A stretch of 41,544 bases of DNA, from assembly GCA_904399395.1 (NCBI GenBank), contig CAJFPJ010000035.1:1-41544 (forward strand), read 5' to 3'. Shown piece after piece: positions 30,722 through 39,413 of this stretch; position 1 is the first letter of the stretch, and the number at the start of each line of letters is the position of its first letter. The notes under the pieces are model-generated. The model saw only the letters and a program-made list of their open reading frames with translations. It did no database searches and was not told the origin of the DNA. The position numbers and the translations under genes were made by a program. This DNA is from an uncultured Clostridia bacterium. GTDB taxonomy: Bacteria; Bacillota; Clostridia; Oscillospirales; Acutalibacteraceae.

Positions 30722-31834
30722 ATGGCTGTTTTATTAGCAATAGCAGGTGCTCTTCTTATCATGCTTCTGGAGCGCTGGCTTTGGAAACGGTATTGGAGCC
30801 GCGGCCTTTTGGCAGAAATTTTCTTTGATCGCCGGGAAGTGCAGGAAGGAGATACCTGCCTTTTGACCGAGGCTGTGACCAACCGGAAATTTCTTCCCCT
30901 TCCGGTATTGCAGGTGAAATTCCGCATGGGAAGGGAGATTCGTTTTTTAGACACAGAGAATACAAACCGGACCGATCTTTCGTATCGGAAGGATGTGTTC
31001 TGCATGTTGCCTTATCAAAAGGTAACACGCAGAATGCAGGTGGAATGCACGAAAAGAGGGTATTTCAGTATCCAGGAAGCAAATTTGGTGACGATGAATC
31101 TTTTGCATACACAGCTCCTGGCTGAAACGGTTCCCTGCTCTGCAGAGCTTTATGTATGCCCCGGCAGAAGCGCAGTAAAGGGATTGGAGATCCCCTTCAG
31201 TCATATGATGGGACAGTGCCTCATAAACCGTTTTTTGTATGAGGATCCCTTTGAATTTCGGGGAATACGCCCCTATGAAACCACGGATAGCATGAAAAAA
31301 ATCAACTGGAATGCTTCCGCCAAAACAGGAGAACTGAAGGTAAACCAATATCATGACACCAGTCAACAGGAAGTGACATTGCTCCTGAACCTGGAATCCG
31401 AGGGCACTCGTGTGTATGATATCCTGCGGGAGGAGAGTATCCGCATGATCCGCACGCTGACGGAATGGTTTGCCGGCAGGGGGATACCTGTCCGCATTCT
31501 TTCTAACGGAAGGGATGCTGTCACAGGCGATTCAATCTGTTCGGATTTTGGAAGCGGCTCTTCCCATGCCGCCGCCTGTCGCCGCCTTTTGGCACGGATC
31601 GATCTTTCCAAGGGGCAGGAGGATTTTGTCCATACACTGGAGCGGTTTCGTAAAGAAGGGGGAGGGCTTTGGGTACTGGTTTCCACCAGCCAGAAGGAAG
31701 CTCTTCAGAAGGAAGCGGCCTCTTGCCGGGCGGGAGATGCATTTGCCCAGTGGATTGTTCCCCTTCACCCCGAAATGAAGCGTAGAGTGTCTCTGCCGGG
31801 CGTGGAGACTTTCTACTTTGAAGTGGAGGTGTAG
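30722..31834 (+). CDS. DUF58-domain protein
   Basis: This 370-residue protein has a hydrophobic N-terminal segment (about 1-18) that anchors it in the membrane. The DUF58 signature EDPFEFRGIRPYETTDSMKK continues into INWNASAKTGELKVNQYHD (about 174-212). A von Willebrand A-like fold follows: VTLLLNLES, then a long helix and strand pattern with LWVLVSTSQKE. DUF58 proteins are the regular partners of MoxR ATPases and have been proposed to be their substrates in envelope-related assembly. The function here is unknown. It lies 3 bases after moxR and 3 bases before the DUF4129-type gene. Confidence 0.88.
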   Translation: MAVLLAIAGALLIMLLERWLWKRYWSRGLLAEIFFDRREVQEGDTCLLTEAVTNRKFLPLPVLQVKFRMGREIRFLDTENTNRTDLSYRKDVFCMLPYQKVTRRMQVECTKRGYFSIQEANLVTMNLLHTQLLAETVPCSAELYVCPGRSAVKGLEIPFSHMMGQCLINRFLYEDPFEFRGIRPYETTDSMKKINWNASAKTGELKVNQYHDTSQQEVTLLLNLESEGTRVYDILREESIRMIRTLTEWFAGRGIPVRILSNGRDAVTGDSICSDFGSGSSHAAACRRLLARIDLSKGQEDFVHTLERFRKEGGGLWVLVSTSQKEALQKEAASCRAGDAFAQWIVPLHPEMKRRVSLPGVETFYFEVEV

Positions 31835-31837
31835 CCG

Positions 31838-33079
31838 ATGAAAAGGGAAACGATTCCGAGAAAGAGAACCTTTCATACGGTGCTGATGGCCATCGAGGTG
31901 CTAGAAATGGCGGTTTTTCTGCTGCCTGCTCTGTATTTGGCGGCGGTGCTCCTCCAAATGGAGACCTTCATTCCAATGCTGCTTGTATCTCTTCTTCTGC
32001 CTGGAGCCGTTTGCCGTCTCCTGATGGAAAAAGCCCGCAGGTTTTGGCAATACTTATTGGGCTGGATTGCTGCTGCCGGGATTTCGGTGGTCATTTTTTC
32101 CTCTGCCGGGGGCTTTATCTATGCCGCAGCTTCTTCACTCATCTGCGTCATTATGCTTGTCCAGCGGCTGTTTCCGAGCCTGCAGGATACCATCCAACCA
32201 GGGTGGGTGCGGCTGGGAATCGTGGCCGCTCTGTTCTGCGCAGCGTCTGCAGTTTCCCCTTCGGCTGCAGAGGTGGCTCTCTATTCCGCGATGACATATT
32301 TGATGCTGAAATTTCTTTGGGACGCTCTTTCCTCTACGGATACCTATATTCGGGATATGGAAGAGGTTTCTTATTTGCCGGAAAGGCAAATCCGGGCTAT
32401 GGGCGGCGGTATCTCCCTTTTATACGCAGTTCTTGTGGGCTTTGTTATGGTGGGATTTTCCTTTCTTCCCCTGCAGGGTGTTTTTGAATGGTTGGGTCAG
32501 ATGCTTCTGGCTGCTCTGCGCTGGTTTTTTTCGCTGTTTTCGGGGGACGAAGAAAATGTCATCGAACCGGAAGAAGAAGTTCTCCCCCCTGAAAATTCCG
32601 GATTTCCTCTGGAAGGCGGGAGCAGCAGCTGGCTTGCTGATCTGTTGCAGCAGATATGTATCATATTGGGCTTTGTGATAGTAGGCGTTGGTATTCTTGC
32701 CGCTATTGTGTATATCGTATACAAATTGTATAAAAACTTTTATGAAATACCAGAAGGACGAACAGAGGAGAAAGAATTTATCCTTCCTTTCCTTCGGGAG
32801 GAAAGGTTGAGCCATGGCTCAAAGAAAGCTACAGCTCGTTGGGGACGGGATCCGGTTTCCCGCATACGCCGTCTTTACCGGAAGAAGATACAAAAGGGTA
32901 TGCCAAAGAAGGCCGTTCCTTCCCAGTCGGCTACCCCGTCGGAACAGATGGAAGCAGCAGGCTTGAATCAGAAGCCGCAGAGCGAAGATTTCCACAATCT
33001 GTATGAGAAGGCCAGATATGGGAACGGTGTTACGGTTGAAGACGCGGAACAGATGCGCTCCATATCCTCGAAGCTTTGA
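31838..33079 (+). CDS. membrane protein with DUF4129-like C-terminus
   Basis: This 413-residue protein has hydrophobic segments at about 18-40, 43-60, 69-108, 130-148, 190-215 and 268-290. An acidic Pro-rich loop (about 230-260) lies before the last. The C-terminal 85 residues carry basic RRLYRKKIQKGM, then the TPSE motif and LYEKARYGNGVTVEDAEQM, the pattern of DUF4129 domains. In related operons a transglutaminase-like protein usually occupies this place. No transglutaminase core (Cys-His-Asp) can be seen here. It is the last gene of the MoxR-DUF58 unit, with a 100-base gap before the next gene. Confidence 0.75.
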   Translation: MKRETIPRKRTFHTVLMAIEVLEMAVFLLPALYLAAVLLQMETFIPMLLVSLLLPGAVCRLLMEKARRFWQYLLGWIAAAGISVVIFSSAGGFIYAAASSLICVIMLVQRLFPSLQDTIQPGWVRLGIVAALFCAASAVSPSAAEVALYSAMTYLMLKFLWDALSSTDTYIRDMEEVSYLPERQIRAMGGGISLLYAVLVGFVMVGFSFLPLQGVFEWLGQMLLAALRWFFSLFSGDEENVIEPEEEVLPPENSGFPLEGGSSSWLADLLQQICIILGFVIVGVGILAAIVYIVYKLYKNFYEIPEGRTEEKEFILPFLREERLSHGSKKATARWGRDPVSRIRRLYRKKIQKGMPKKAVPSQSATPSEQMEAAGLNQKPQSEDFHNLYEKARYGNGVTVEDAEQMRSISSKL

Positions 33080-33179
33080 CAAGGACAAAGAAACTTTTTC
33101 CCAGGAAACCGGTGTGTTTCTCCTGTAATCACATGGTATATAAAAAAGCGGCTGAAGAGCCGGGAATGAGAGAGATACT

Positions 33180-34364
33180 ATGAGACCGACATATACGGGC
33201 CCCTGCCCGCTTGCAAAAAAATGTGGTGGCTGCCAGCTGCAGAATATGGAGTATGAACGGCAGCTCCACTTTAAGGAAGGAAAGGTTCGCGCCCTTTTGG
33301 GGCGGTTTGGAAGAGTGAAACCGATTTTGGGGATGGAATACCCCTATCATTACCGGAATAAGGTGCAGGCCGCTTTCGGCGTCAACCGGCACAGGGAGAT
33401 CATATCCGGAGTATATCAGTCCAGCACACACCGGATAGTGCCTGTGGATTCCTGCCGTATTGAAGACCGGGCGGCGGATGCTATCATCGTCACAATCCGC
33501 AGATTGCTGAAGGATTTTCATCTTTCCGCCTATGATGAAAGGCAGGAAAAAGGATTCCTGCGCCATGTTCTTGTAAAACGAGGATTTGCCACAGGGCAAA
33601 TCATGGTGGTGTTGGTGACTTCCACCCCGGTGTTTACTGCAAAAAAACATTTTGTAGCAGCTCTGCTTACAGAACATCCTGAAATCACCACTATTGTGCA
33701 GAATGTGAATCCCTATTATACAAGCCTTGTGTTGGGAAAACAGCAGAAAGTCCTCTATGGCCCCGGTTATATTGAAGATGTTCTCTGCGGACTGACTTTT
33801 CGTATTTCCGCGGCGTCCTTTTATCAGATCAACCCTGTGCAGACAGAGGTTTTATATGGCAAAGCCATGGAAGTGGCGGGCCTGACTGGAAAAGAACGGG
33901 TCATAGACGCTTATTGTGGTATTGGGACTATTGGTTTGACGGCTTCCCGTCTTGCGTCAGAAGTAATCGGTGTAGAACTCAATGGAGATGCCGTTCGGGA
34001 TGCTATTGCCAATGCCAAGCGCAACGGTATCCGCAATGCGCGGTTTTATCCAGGCGATGCGGGCGAATGGATGGAAGCCATGGCGGCGGAAAAAGAGCAG
34101 GCGGATGTGGTGTTTATGGATCCGCCAAGGGCCGGAAGCGACCGGCGTTTTCTGGATTCTCTTCTGAAGCTAGCTCCGAGCCGTGTGGTGTATATTTCCT
34201 GTAACCCGGAAACTCAGGCACGGGATCTGGCTTATTTAATACAGAAAGGGTACCGCGTCAGGAGCATTCAGCCGGTGGACATGTTCCCCTGGACAGAACA
34301 TGTGGAGACGGTTGTCCTTTTGAGTAGGAAAAAGGTCGATGGTGAAGAGAAGTTCCCTGCCTAA
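33180..34364 (+). CDS. rlmD: 23S rRNA (uracil-5)-methyltransferase, RlmD/RlmCD-type, without TRAM
   Basis: This SAM-dependent enzyme makes 5-methyluridine in 23S rRNA. The 394-residue protein starts almost directly with the iron-sulphur cysteines C9, C15 and C18 (PCPLAKKCGGCQLQ), and the fourth is likely C92 in VDSCRIED. The N-terminal TRAM domain found in most relatives (about 60 residues) is missing. The 100 bases upstream contain no candidate for it. The SAM-binding part has DAYCGIGTIGLTASR and VVFMDPPRAGSDRRFLDSL. The nucleophile is C341 in VYISCNPETQARDL, and MFPWTEHVETVVLL closes it. Which uridines are targeted cannot be told from sequence. Confidence 0.9.
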   Translation: MRPTYTGPCPLAKKCGGCQLQNMEYERQLHFKEGKVRALLGRFGRVKPILGMEYPYHYRNKVQAAFGVNRHREIISGVYQSSTHRIVPVDSCRIEDRAADAIIVTIRRLLKDFHLSAYDERQEKGFLRHVLVKRGFATGQIMVVLVTSTPVFTAKKHFVAALLTEHPEITTIVQNVNPYYTSLVLGKQQKVLYGPGYIEDVLCGLTFRISAASFYQINPVQTEVLYGKAMEVAGLTGKERVIDAYCGIGTIGLTASRLASEVIGVELNGDAVRDAIANAKRNGIRNARFYPGDAGEWMEAMAAEKEQADVVFMDPPRAGSDRRFLDSLLKLAPSRVVYISCNPETQARDLAYLIQKGYRVRSIQPVDMFPWTEHVETVVLLSRKKVDGEEKFPA

Positions 34365-34544
34365 TGGAAGCAATGGAAGAGACAGTGGCACTGCTTTCCA
34401 AAGCAAGGTAAAAAGATATCCATGAAACTTTTGAAAATTTTCATACTCTTAGGGAGGAAAAAGAGTATCGCTTCTGCCCCGTATCCGGCGGAACAGGAAA
34501 TGGCATGGACATAATTAGAATGAGAAAACGAGGATGGAGAATAT

Positions 34545-35843
34545 ATGCGGATATTGTCTAAAATGAAAAGGCTGAAAGAGCACCCACTTTTGGAAATGCT
34601 GTCGCGTAATAAGGGGAATCCCAGAACTTTGGTGTTTATTGAACCCTTGTGGGGGATTCCATATAATCTGATTGCGCCGTTTGCCACTTTATATATGTAT
34701 ACCCAAGGGATAACAGATGTGCAGATCGGATTGATTTTATCTATTTCCATGTTTGTTCAGGTGTTTTTCTCTTTTTTTGGAGGAATATTGACTGATAAAC
34801 TAGGGCGAAAATTTACCACTATGATGGGGGATTTTTTCGGCTGGGCGGTGGCCTGCCTGATATGGGCCATTTCCAATAATTTTTGGCTCTTTTTAGTTGC
34901 AGCTATTCTGAATAGCTTTGAGCAGATCAATCAGACCGCGTGGTATTGCCTTCTGATAGAGGATGCGGAGCCTAAAGATTTGATAGGGCTATATACCTGG
35001 GTAAATATCGGTGGTTTGGTTGCGATATTCTTCGCACCTCTTTCAGGCTTGTTTATCAATTCTTTTTCTGTTGTGCCGGTTCTCCGGATTTTGTATCTGA
35101 TTTTTTCTATCAATATGATATTAAAAACGTTGATTACGTTTCGTTTCTGCCGTGAAACTAGGCAGGGAAAAATCCGTATGGCCGAGACAAAAAAGGTTTC
35201 TGTTTTCCATATGTTGGGGGAATACCGGCAATTAATCCCCAAAGTGTTGAAAAATAAGGGAGTTATGAAAGCAGTCGCTGTTTCAGTAATACTGTATATT
35301 ACCAATCTTGTGAGCACCAATTTTTTCAGCCTGTATGTGACTCAATGGCTGGGGATTTCCGATGAATATCTGGCCCTGTTCCCGATTCTGAATGCAGCCG
35401 TTATGCTGGCCTTTATGGTTGGAATACAGCATAAGCTGAACAGTGTAAAATTCCGGATTCCCATGTGGGTTGGGCTGGCACTCTATGCCGGGGCTGTTTT
35501 ACTGCTGGTGTTGAGTCCGGAGGGAAGCCTGCCTTGTGTGGTGTTATATGTATTCATGTGGGCTGTGGCTGCTGCGCTGATAAATCCCAGAAAGGATGCG
35601 TTGCTTCAGTTGAATATCAATCCACAGGAAAGGGCCCGGATCAATGCCCTGATTATGGCTTCCACTATCGCCCTTGCATCGCCCTTTGGGTATTTTTCAG
35701 GGTGGCTATCCAGTTTGGACCGCCGTCTTCCCTTCATCTTTATGTTCCTCCTGTTTGTGACAGCTATGGTGATCATTGGACGCATCCAGGAACCGGAGTT
35801 TGACAAGAATAGCGGCAATGCGGATCAGCGGCTTGATGGCTGA
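34545..35843 (+). CDS. MFS transporter
   Basis: This 432-residue major facilitator has 12 predicted helices. The loop between helices 2 and 3 carries GGILTDKLGRKFTTMMGDF, the MFS motif G-x3-D-x2-GR-K. A central loop around residues 200-230 (CRETRQGKIRMAETKKVSVF) separates the halves. The sequence NPRKDALLQLNINPQERARI in the second half is of a kind seen in poorly studied Clostridia members. The substrate is unknown. ATG 34545 is preceded by GAGGATGGAG. It stands alone, with 180 and 220 bases of non-coding DNA on either side. Confidence 0.85.
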   Translation: MRILSKMKRLKEHPLLEMLSRNKGNPRTLVFIEPLWGIPYNLIAPFATLYMYTQGITDVQIGLILSISMFVQVFFSFFGGILTDKLGRKFTTMMGDFFGWAVACLIWAISNNFWLFLVAAILNSFEQINQTAWYCLLIEDAEPKDLIGLYTWVNIGGLVAIFFAPLSGLFINSFSVVPVLRILYLIFSINMILKTLITFRFCRETRQGKIRMAETKKVSVFHMLGEYRQLIPKVLKNKGVMKAVAVSVILYITNLVSTNFFSLYVTQWLGISDEYLALFPILNAAVMLAFMVGIQHKLNSVKFRIPMWVGLALYAGAVLLLVLSPEGSLPCVVLYVFMWAVAAALINPRKDALLQLNINPQERARINALIMASTIALASPFGYFSGWLSSLDRRLPFIFMFLLFVTAMVIIGRIQEPEFDKNSGNADQRLDG

Positions 35844-36065
35844 TTCTGCCTTGACGTATCGGTAATGTGAAAAGTTTCGAGCTGAACAAGAAAGAACGGC
35901 ATGGCTATTCAGCGGTATGAAAATGTGTCATATGGGAGATATAATTTGTTTGGCTCTATAAATAAATGGAAATACGATTGGCAGACGTGTTCCACAGGGA
36001 TACATAGAAATGAATATTCTCCGACCGATAAAAAATGAAAAGTAAAGGGTGGGCAAGTAAAAGGA

Positions 36066-36824
36066 ATGAAAGAAATGAAACAAATGAAAGCTATTGCACC
36101 TTTGTTTTCTGGTTGGCAGGAGACAATGATCTGGTCCTGCCTGCAAGGACATATGGGGGTAGCGGCAGCAGATGATTGGAAATCTCCGTCTTCTGCCTGT
36201 ATTACAGTGGGGGATTTCAGCTTTTTTGCGGGAAGGCCCTGCGAAAAATTGGTGAGAGAAGCAAAAGGCGATATACTTGTTCCGCGGGAGACAGGGTGGT
36301 TTTCTTGCCTTGAGGCTGTGTTAGACAGGCAGATTGTAAAATCCTGCCGGTATGCGATTAAAAAGGAGCCTGATGTCTTTTCAGAAGAGATTTTAAAGAA
36401 CTGTCTGGATAGGATTTCTCCCGAGTTTTCAGTGGTTCCCATCGATCGGAAACTCTATGATATGGTGCTTGCAGAAGAGTGGTCAAGAGATTTTTGCTCC
36501 CAGTTTACGAATTTTGAGGACTATTTTACCCGAGGGTTGGGTTTTGTAGCCGTCTATGCGGGGAAGCCTGTTGCAGGCGCCTCCTCCTACACAGTGTATA
36601 CAGGCGGCATTGAGGTTGAGATCGATACAAAGAAGGATTTCCGAAGAAAGGGACTGGGCAAGGCCTGCGGCGCACGCCTGATCCTGGAATGTGTTAAAAG
36701 AGGGATTTATCCAAGCTGGGACGCTATTGACCTCCGATCTGTGCGGCTGGCGGAGCAGCTTGGGTATCATGTGGATCGCCCTTATGTGGTATATCTGAGG
36801 GGAAAGATGCTGGAGGAAAGATAA
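36066..36824 (+). CDS. GNAT-family acetyltransferase
   Basis: In this 252-residue protein the C-terminal half is the GNAT fold. Strands GFVAVYAGKPVAGASSYTVY and GGIEVEIDTKKDF lead to the acetyl-CoA loop RRKGLGKACGARL (Q/R-x-x-G-x-G/A type). It ends with LAEQLGYHVDRPYVVYLRG. The N-terminal 130 residues are a helical domain with CITVGDFSFFAG, as in the larger GNAT_acetyltran group of Firmicutes. The acceptor is unknown; drugs, amines and amino acids are all possible. The start is uncertain among ATG 36066, 36075 and 36084, with AAAAGGA close to the first. Confidence 0.85.
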   Translation: MKEMKQMKAIAPLFSGWQETMIWSCLQGHMGVAAADDWKSPSSACITVGDFSFFAGRPCEKLVREAKGDILVPRETGWFSCLEAVLDRQIVKSCRYAIKKEPDVFSEEILKNCLDRISPEFSVVPIDRKLYDMVLAEEWSRDFCSQFTNFEDYFTRGLGFVAVYAGKPVAGASSYTVYTGGIEVEIDTKKDFRRKGLGKACGARLILECVKRGIYPSWDAIDLRSVRLAEQLGYHVDRPYVVYLRGKMLEER

Positions 36825-36948
36825 TACGAGCGTATCTTCCTCTTATCATCTGAATACAAGGGAATGTTTGCCCTTTCTAAAGATGTCAGAGTGGCCTGTA
36901 CATGCACTATAAATATGAGTCATACATCGATGACACGACAAAAATTTT

Positions 36949-37755
36949 GTGTTGTATCTTGTATACCCCAAATTATTTTTAGTTAGGATGTGCTTTTTGT
37001 TATATATTGTCTTTACATTCACTCTTAAAAACAGGCTGGATAAGCCTGGAGATTCGGCCTTTAACCTGCAAGCGTCAGTGTCCCTGCCTGATGATGTCAA
37101 AAAATGTTTGGGGCAGATTCGGGGAAAATTCGCACTTGGTCGATGTAAGGATGGCCTGAAAAATCCACACATCTTTATGCCTGATGCGGTAACACAGGAT
37201 GGATATAAACGGATCTGTTATGCGTATTACGCCGATGGAGCGCTTCTGGTATCGGAATACGGAGGAACCAGAAGCGGTAAATATAGCGGATTTTATCCGG
37301 AATTGGAAGAGCGAATGGCGAAATCCGGTTTCCGCACGGATGAGAAGAAGAAAATTTATGTAATTCCGGATAAACGGATGGAAGACTTTGTTCGAATTGT
37401 CAACGAAATGATTGATGAAGAGCAACAAGGGCTGTTTGAATTTCAACTCTCAGAGAAGTGGGAATGCCTCAGGTTTGAGAAACGTTCCTATTACTATTCC
37501 ACCGGATATTGGGTAAAAAAGGGAAATACACAGGTAACTACCGATAAAAAGCAGGAGCCGAAAAAAATAACTGAATATTTGGAAACCATCCGGGAACTGG
37601 TGCGCCTCACGGGTAAATATGCTGCCGACTGCAGGAATATGGAAGAACTTGCACAGATTCAGGAAGAACTGGATAGTCTGCATGAAAAGCTGACAATTAT
37701 TCAGAAGCTTGCCAACTCCCGGTTGGATGCACTAAAGCAGCTGAAAACCTTATGA
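36949..37755 (+). CDS. hypothetical protein with coiled-coil C-terminus
   Basis: I do not recognise a family. From GTG 36949 the protein has 268 residues. The first 30 are hydrophobic and look improvised (YPKLFLVRMCFLLYIVFTFT), with no ribosome binding site. The real start may be ATG 36988 or later, or the true N-terminus may have been lost. Residues about 45-165 look like a soluble mixed domain (VTQDGYKRICYAYYADGALL, FRTDEKKKIYVIPDKRMEDF). The last 60 residues are a charged helix likely to form a coiled coil (AQIQEELDSLHEKLTIIQKL). The lower GC and an isolated position in a stretch of loosely packed genes fit an accessory gene. Confidence 0.55.
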   Translation: MLYLVYPKLFLVRMCFLLYIVFTFTLKNRLDKPGDSAFNLQASVSLPDDVKKCLGQIRGKFALGRCKDGLKNPHIFMPDAVTQDGYKRICYAYYADGALLVSEYGGTRSGKYSGFYPELEERMAKSGFRTDEKKKIYVIPDKRMEDFVRIVNEMIDEEQQGLFEFQLSEKWECLRFEKRSYYYSTGYWVKKGNTQVTTDKKQEPKKITEYLETIRELVRLTGKYAADCRNMEELAQIQEELDSLHEKLTIIQKLANSRLDALKQLKTL

Positions 37756-37868
37756 AAAAGCTGTGTTATCTTTGGCAACATAAAAAAGATGAACGGTGAG
37801 TATGCGTATAGAAACTGCGAAGGATAAGGGAGCTGTTTTTAGAATGAAACGGGAAAGGTTGATCGGCA

Positions 37869-39234
37869 ATGAACGAGAGGAAACCTTCTGAGACAAAGGG
37901 AATAGAGCAGGAATATGCACATGTGAACGGAGGCTTCAGTTCCTCTCTGGGATTTGTTATTGCCTGTGTGGGTTCTGCAGTGGGCCTGGGAAACATATGG
38001 ATGTTTCCTTACCGGTTAGGGGAATACGGTGGTGCGGCGTTTTTAATTCCCTATCTGTTATTTGTATTCCTGTTTGGATGGGTAGGACTTTCTGTTGAAT
38101 TCGGTGTGGGCCGTTTGTCACGTACTGGGACTCTTGGATCATATCGGTACTGCTTTAGCTGCCGCGGAAAGGAAAAATTAGGGGAGGTACTTGGGTGGCT
38201 CCCTTTGCTGGGTTCTCTCGGCATCGCCATCGGTTATGCTGTGATTGTAGGGTGGGTTTTATATTTTTGCGGAGGAGCTTTAAACGGTCAGCTGTTTTCG
38301 GGGGATGCAGGGGCCTATTTCTCACATGAAAGGGGATTTCAGCAGTGTCCCCTGGCATGCCGCTGTCGTTGTTTTGGTGTGTGCCGTTCTGATTACAGGT
38401 GTCTCTAAAGGTGTTGAACGTGTCAGCAAGGTGTTAATGCCGCTATTTTTTCTTCTATTTCTGGTACTGGCAGTGTGGGTCGCTTTTCTTCCTAACGCTG
38501 GCCGGGGATATGAAGTTCTCTTAATTCCCAGGTGTGAGGTTCTTCTTCGGGTAGATACCTGGGTCATGGCCATGGGGCAGGCTTTCTTTTCTCTTTCCAT
38601 TACAGGCTCGGGCATGATTGTTTACGGCGCTTATCTCAGCAAAAAGGCTGATATTCCTAAGGCTTCCATGCGCACAGCGGTATTCGATACGCTGGCGGCG
38701 CTGCTTTCTGGCCTGGCGATCATGCCGGCGGTGTTTTCTTTCGGTATCCCGGCGGACTCAGGTCCATCCCTGATTTTTATCACTTTGCCCCAGGTGTTTG
38801 CGCGTATGCAGTCTCCTTTCGGTAGTTTTTTTGCTATTTTCTTTTTTGTCTCTGTAGCTTTTGCAGGAATAACCTCTCTTATCAATATGTTTGAGGCTGT
38901 TACAGAAAGTTGGCAGACACGCTTTCAGATTTCCCGCACAGCAGCTGTCCTACTCTGTGGGGGTATTACATTTTTGGCAGGGATGTTTTTGGAAGCTGAG
39001 CCAAAGGTTGGAAGCTGGATGGATTTTATATCCATTGTAGTGGTTCCGGCGGGAGCCGTACTGGGGGCCATTTCTATTTATTATGTGTTGGGCTATCACA
39101 AAATCCGCAGCGAGCTGGAACTTGGCAGGGAAAAGCCTCTTCCGCGTTGTTTTCGCATAGTGGCTAAATATGTTTATGTCCCACTGACGGTGTTAGTTCT
39201 GCTTTTAGGATTTTTGTATCACGGCATTGGGTAA
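37869..39234 (+). pseudogene. sodium-dependent (NSS/SNF family) transporter broken by one frameshift
   Basis: Two overlapping frames together encode one complete symporter of about 455 residues. The first (37869 to about 38340) has the family start SSSLGFVIACVGSAVGLGNI then WMFPYRLGEYGGAAFLIPYL. It then runs into nonsense (CPLACRCRCFGV) and stops at 38408. The second (from about 38310 to 39234) resumes with FSSVPWHAAVVVLVCAVLIT and carries the remaining helices, including SLSITGSGMIVYGAYLS and ITSLINMFEAVTESW. Joining them needs a +1 shift (one extra base, or two missing) within about 38305-38345, where both frames read SH. It could be a real pseudogene, a sequence error, or, less likely, programmed frameshifting. 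NSS members import amino acids or amines with sodium. Confidence 0.85.
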
Positions 39235-39300
39235 AGAGAGGGCTTTCTCTGCTGCACGTTGGGAAGAAAGAAAACCTCTGTTGTTTTTCCACAGGAGGGC

Positions 39301-39329
39301 TTGCAAAGCGCTTTGTTTGTAGTTACAAT
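39301..39329 (+). promoter_or_regulatory. ddh promoter
   Basis: TTGCAA (39301-39306) and TACAAT (39324-39329) have a 17-base spacer, about 85 bases before the ddh start. A loose hairpin with T-rich tail at about 39236-39297 may end transcripts from the transporter upstream. Confidence 0.65.
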
Positions 39330-39413
39330 AAATAGCGGTAAATTGTATTATTAAGAGAGCGACCGGTTGTATGAGGAACCGGCAGAATACCAAACTGCAG
39401 GAGGTATATAGAG

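Noticed and set aside
33148-33165. Small hairpin with A run before rlmD, terminator-like on the minus strand
   Set aside because: There is no minus-strand gene to the right that it could end, and the stem is only 5-6 bp.
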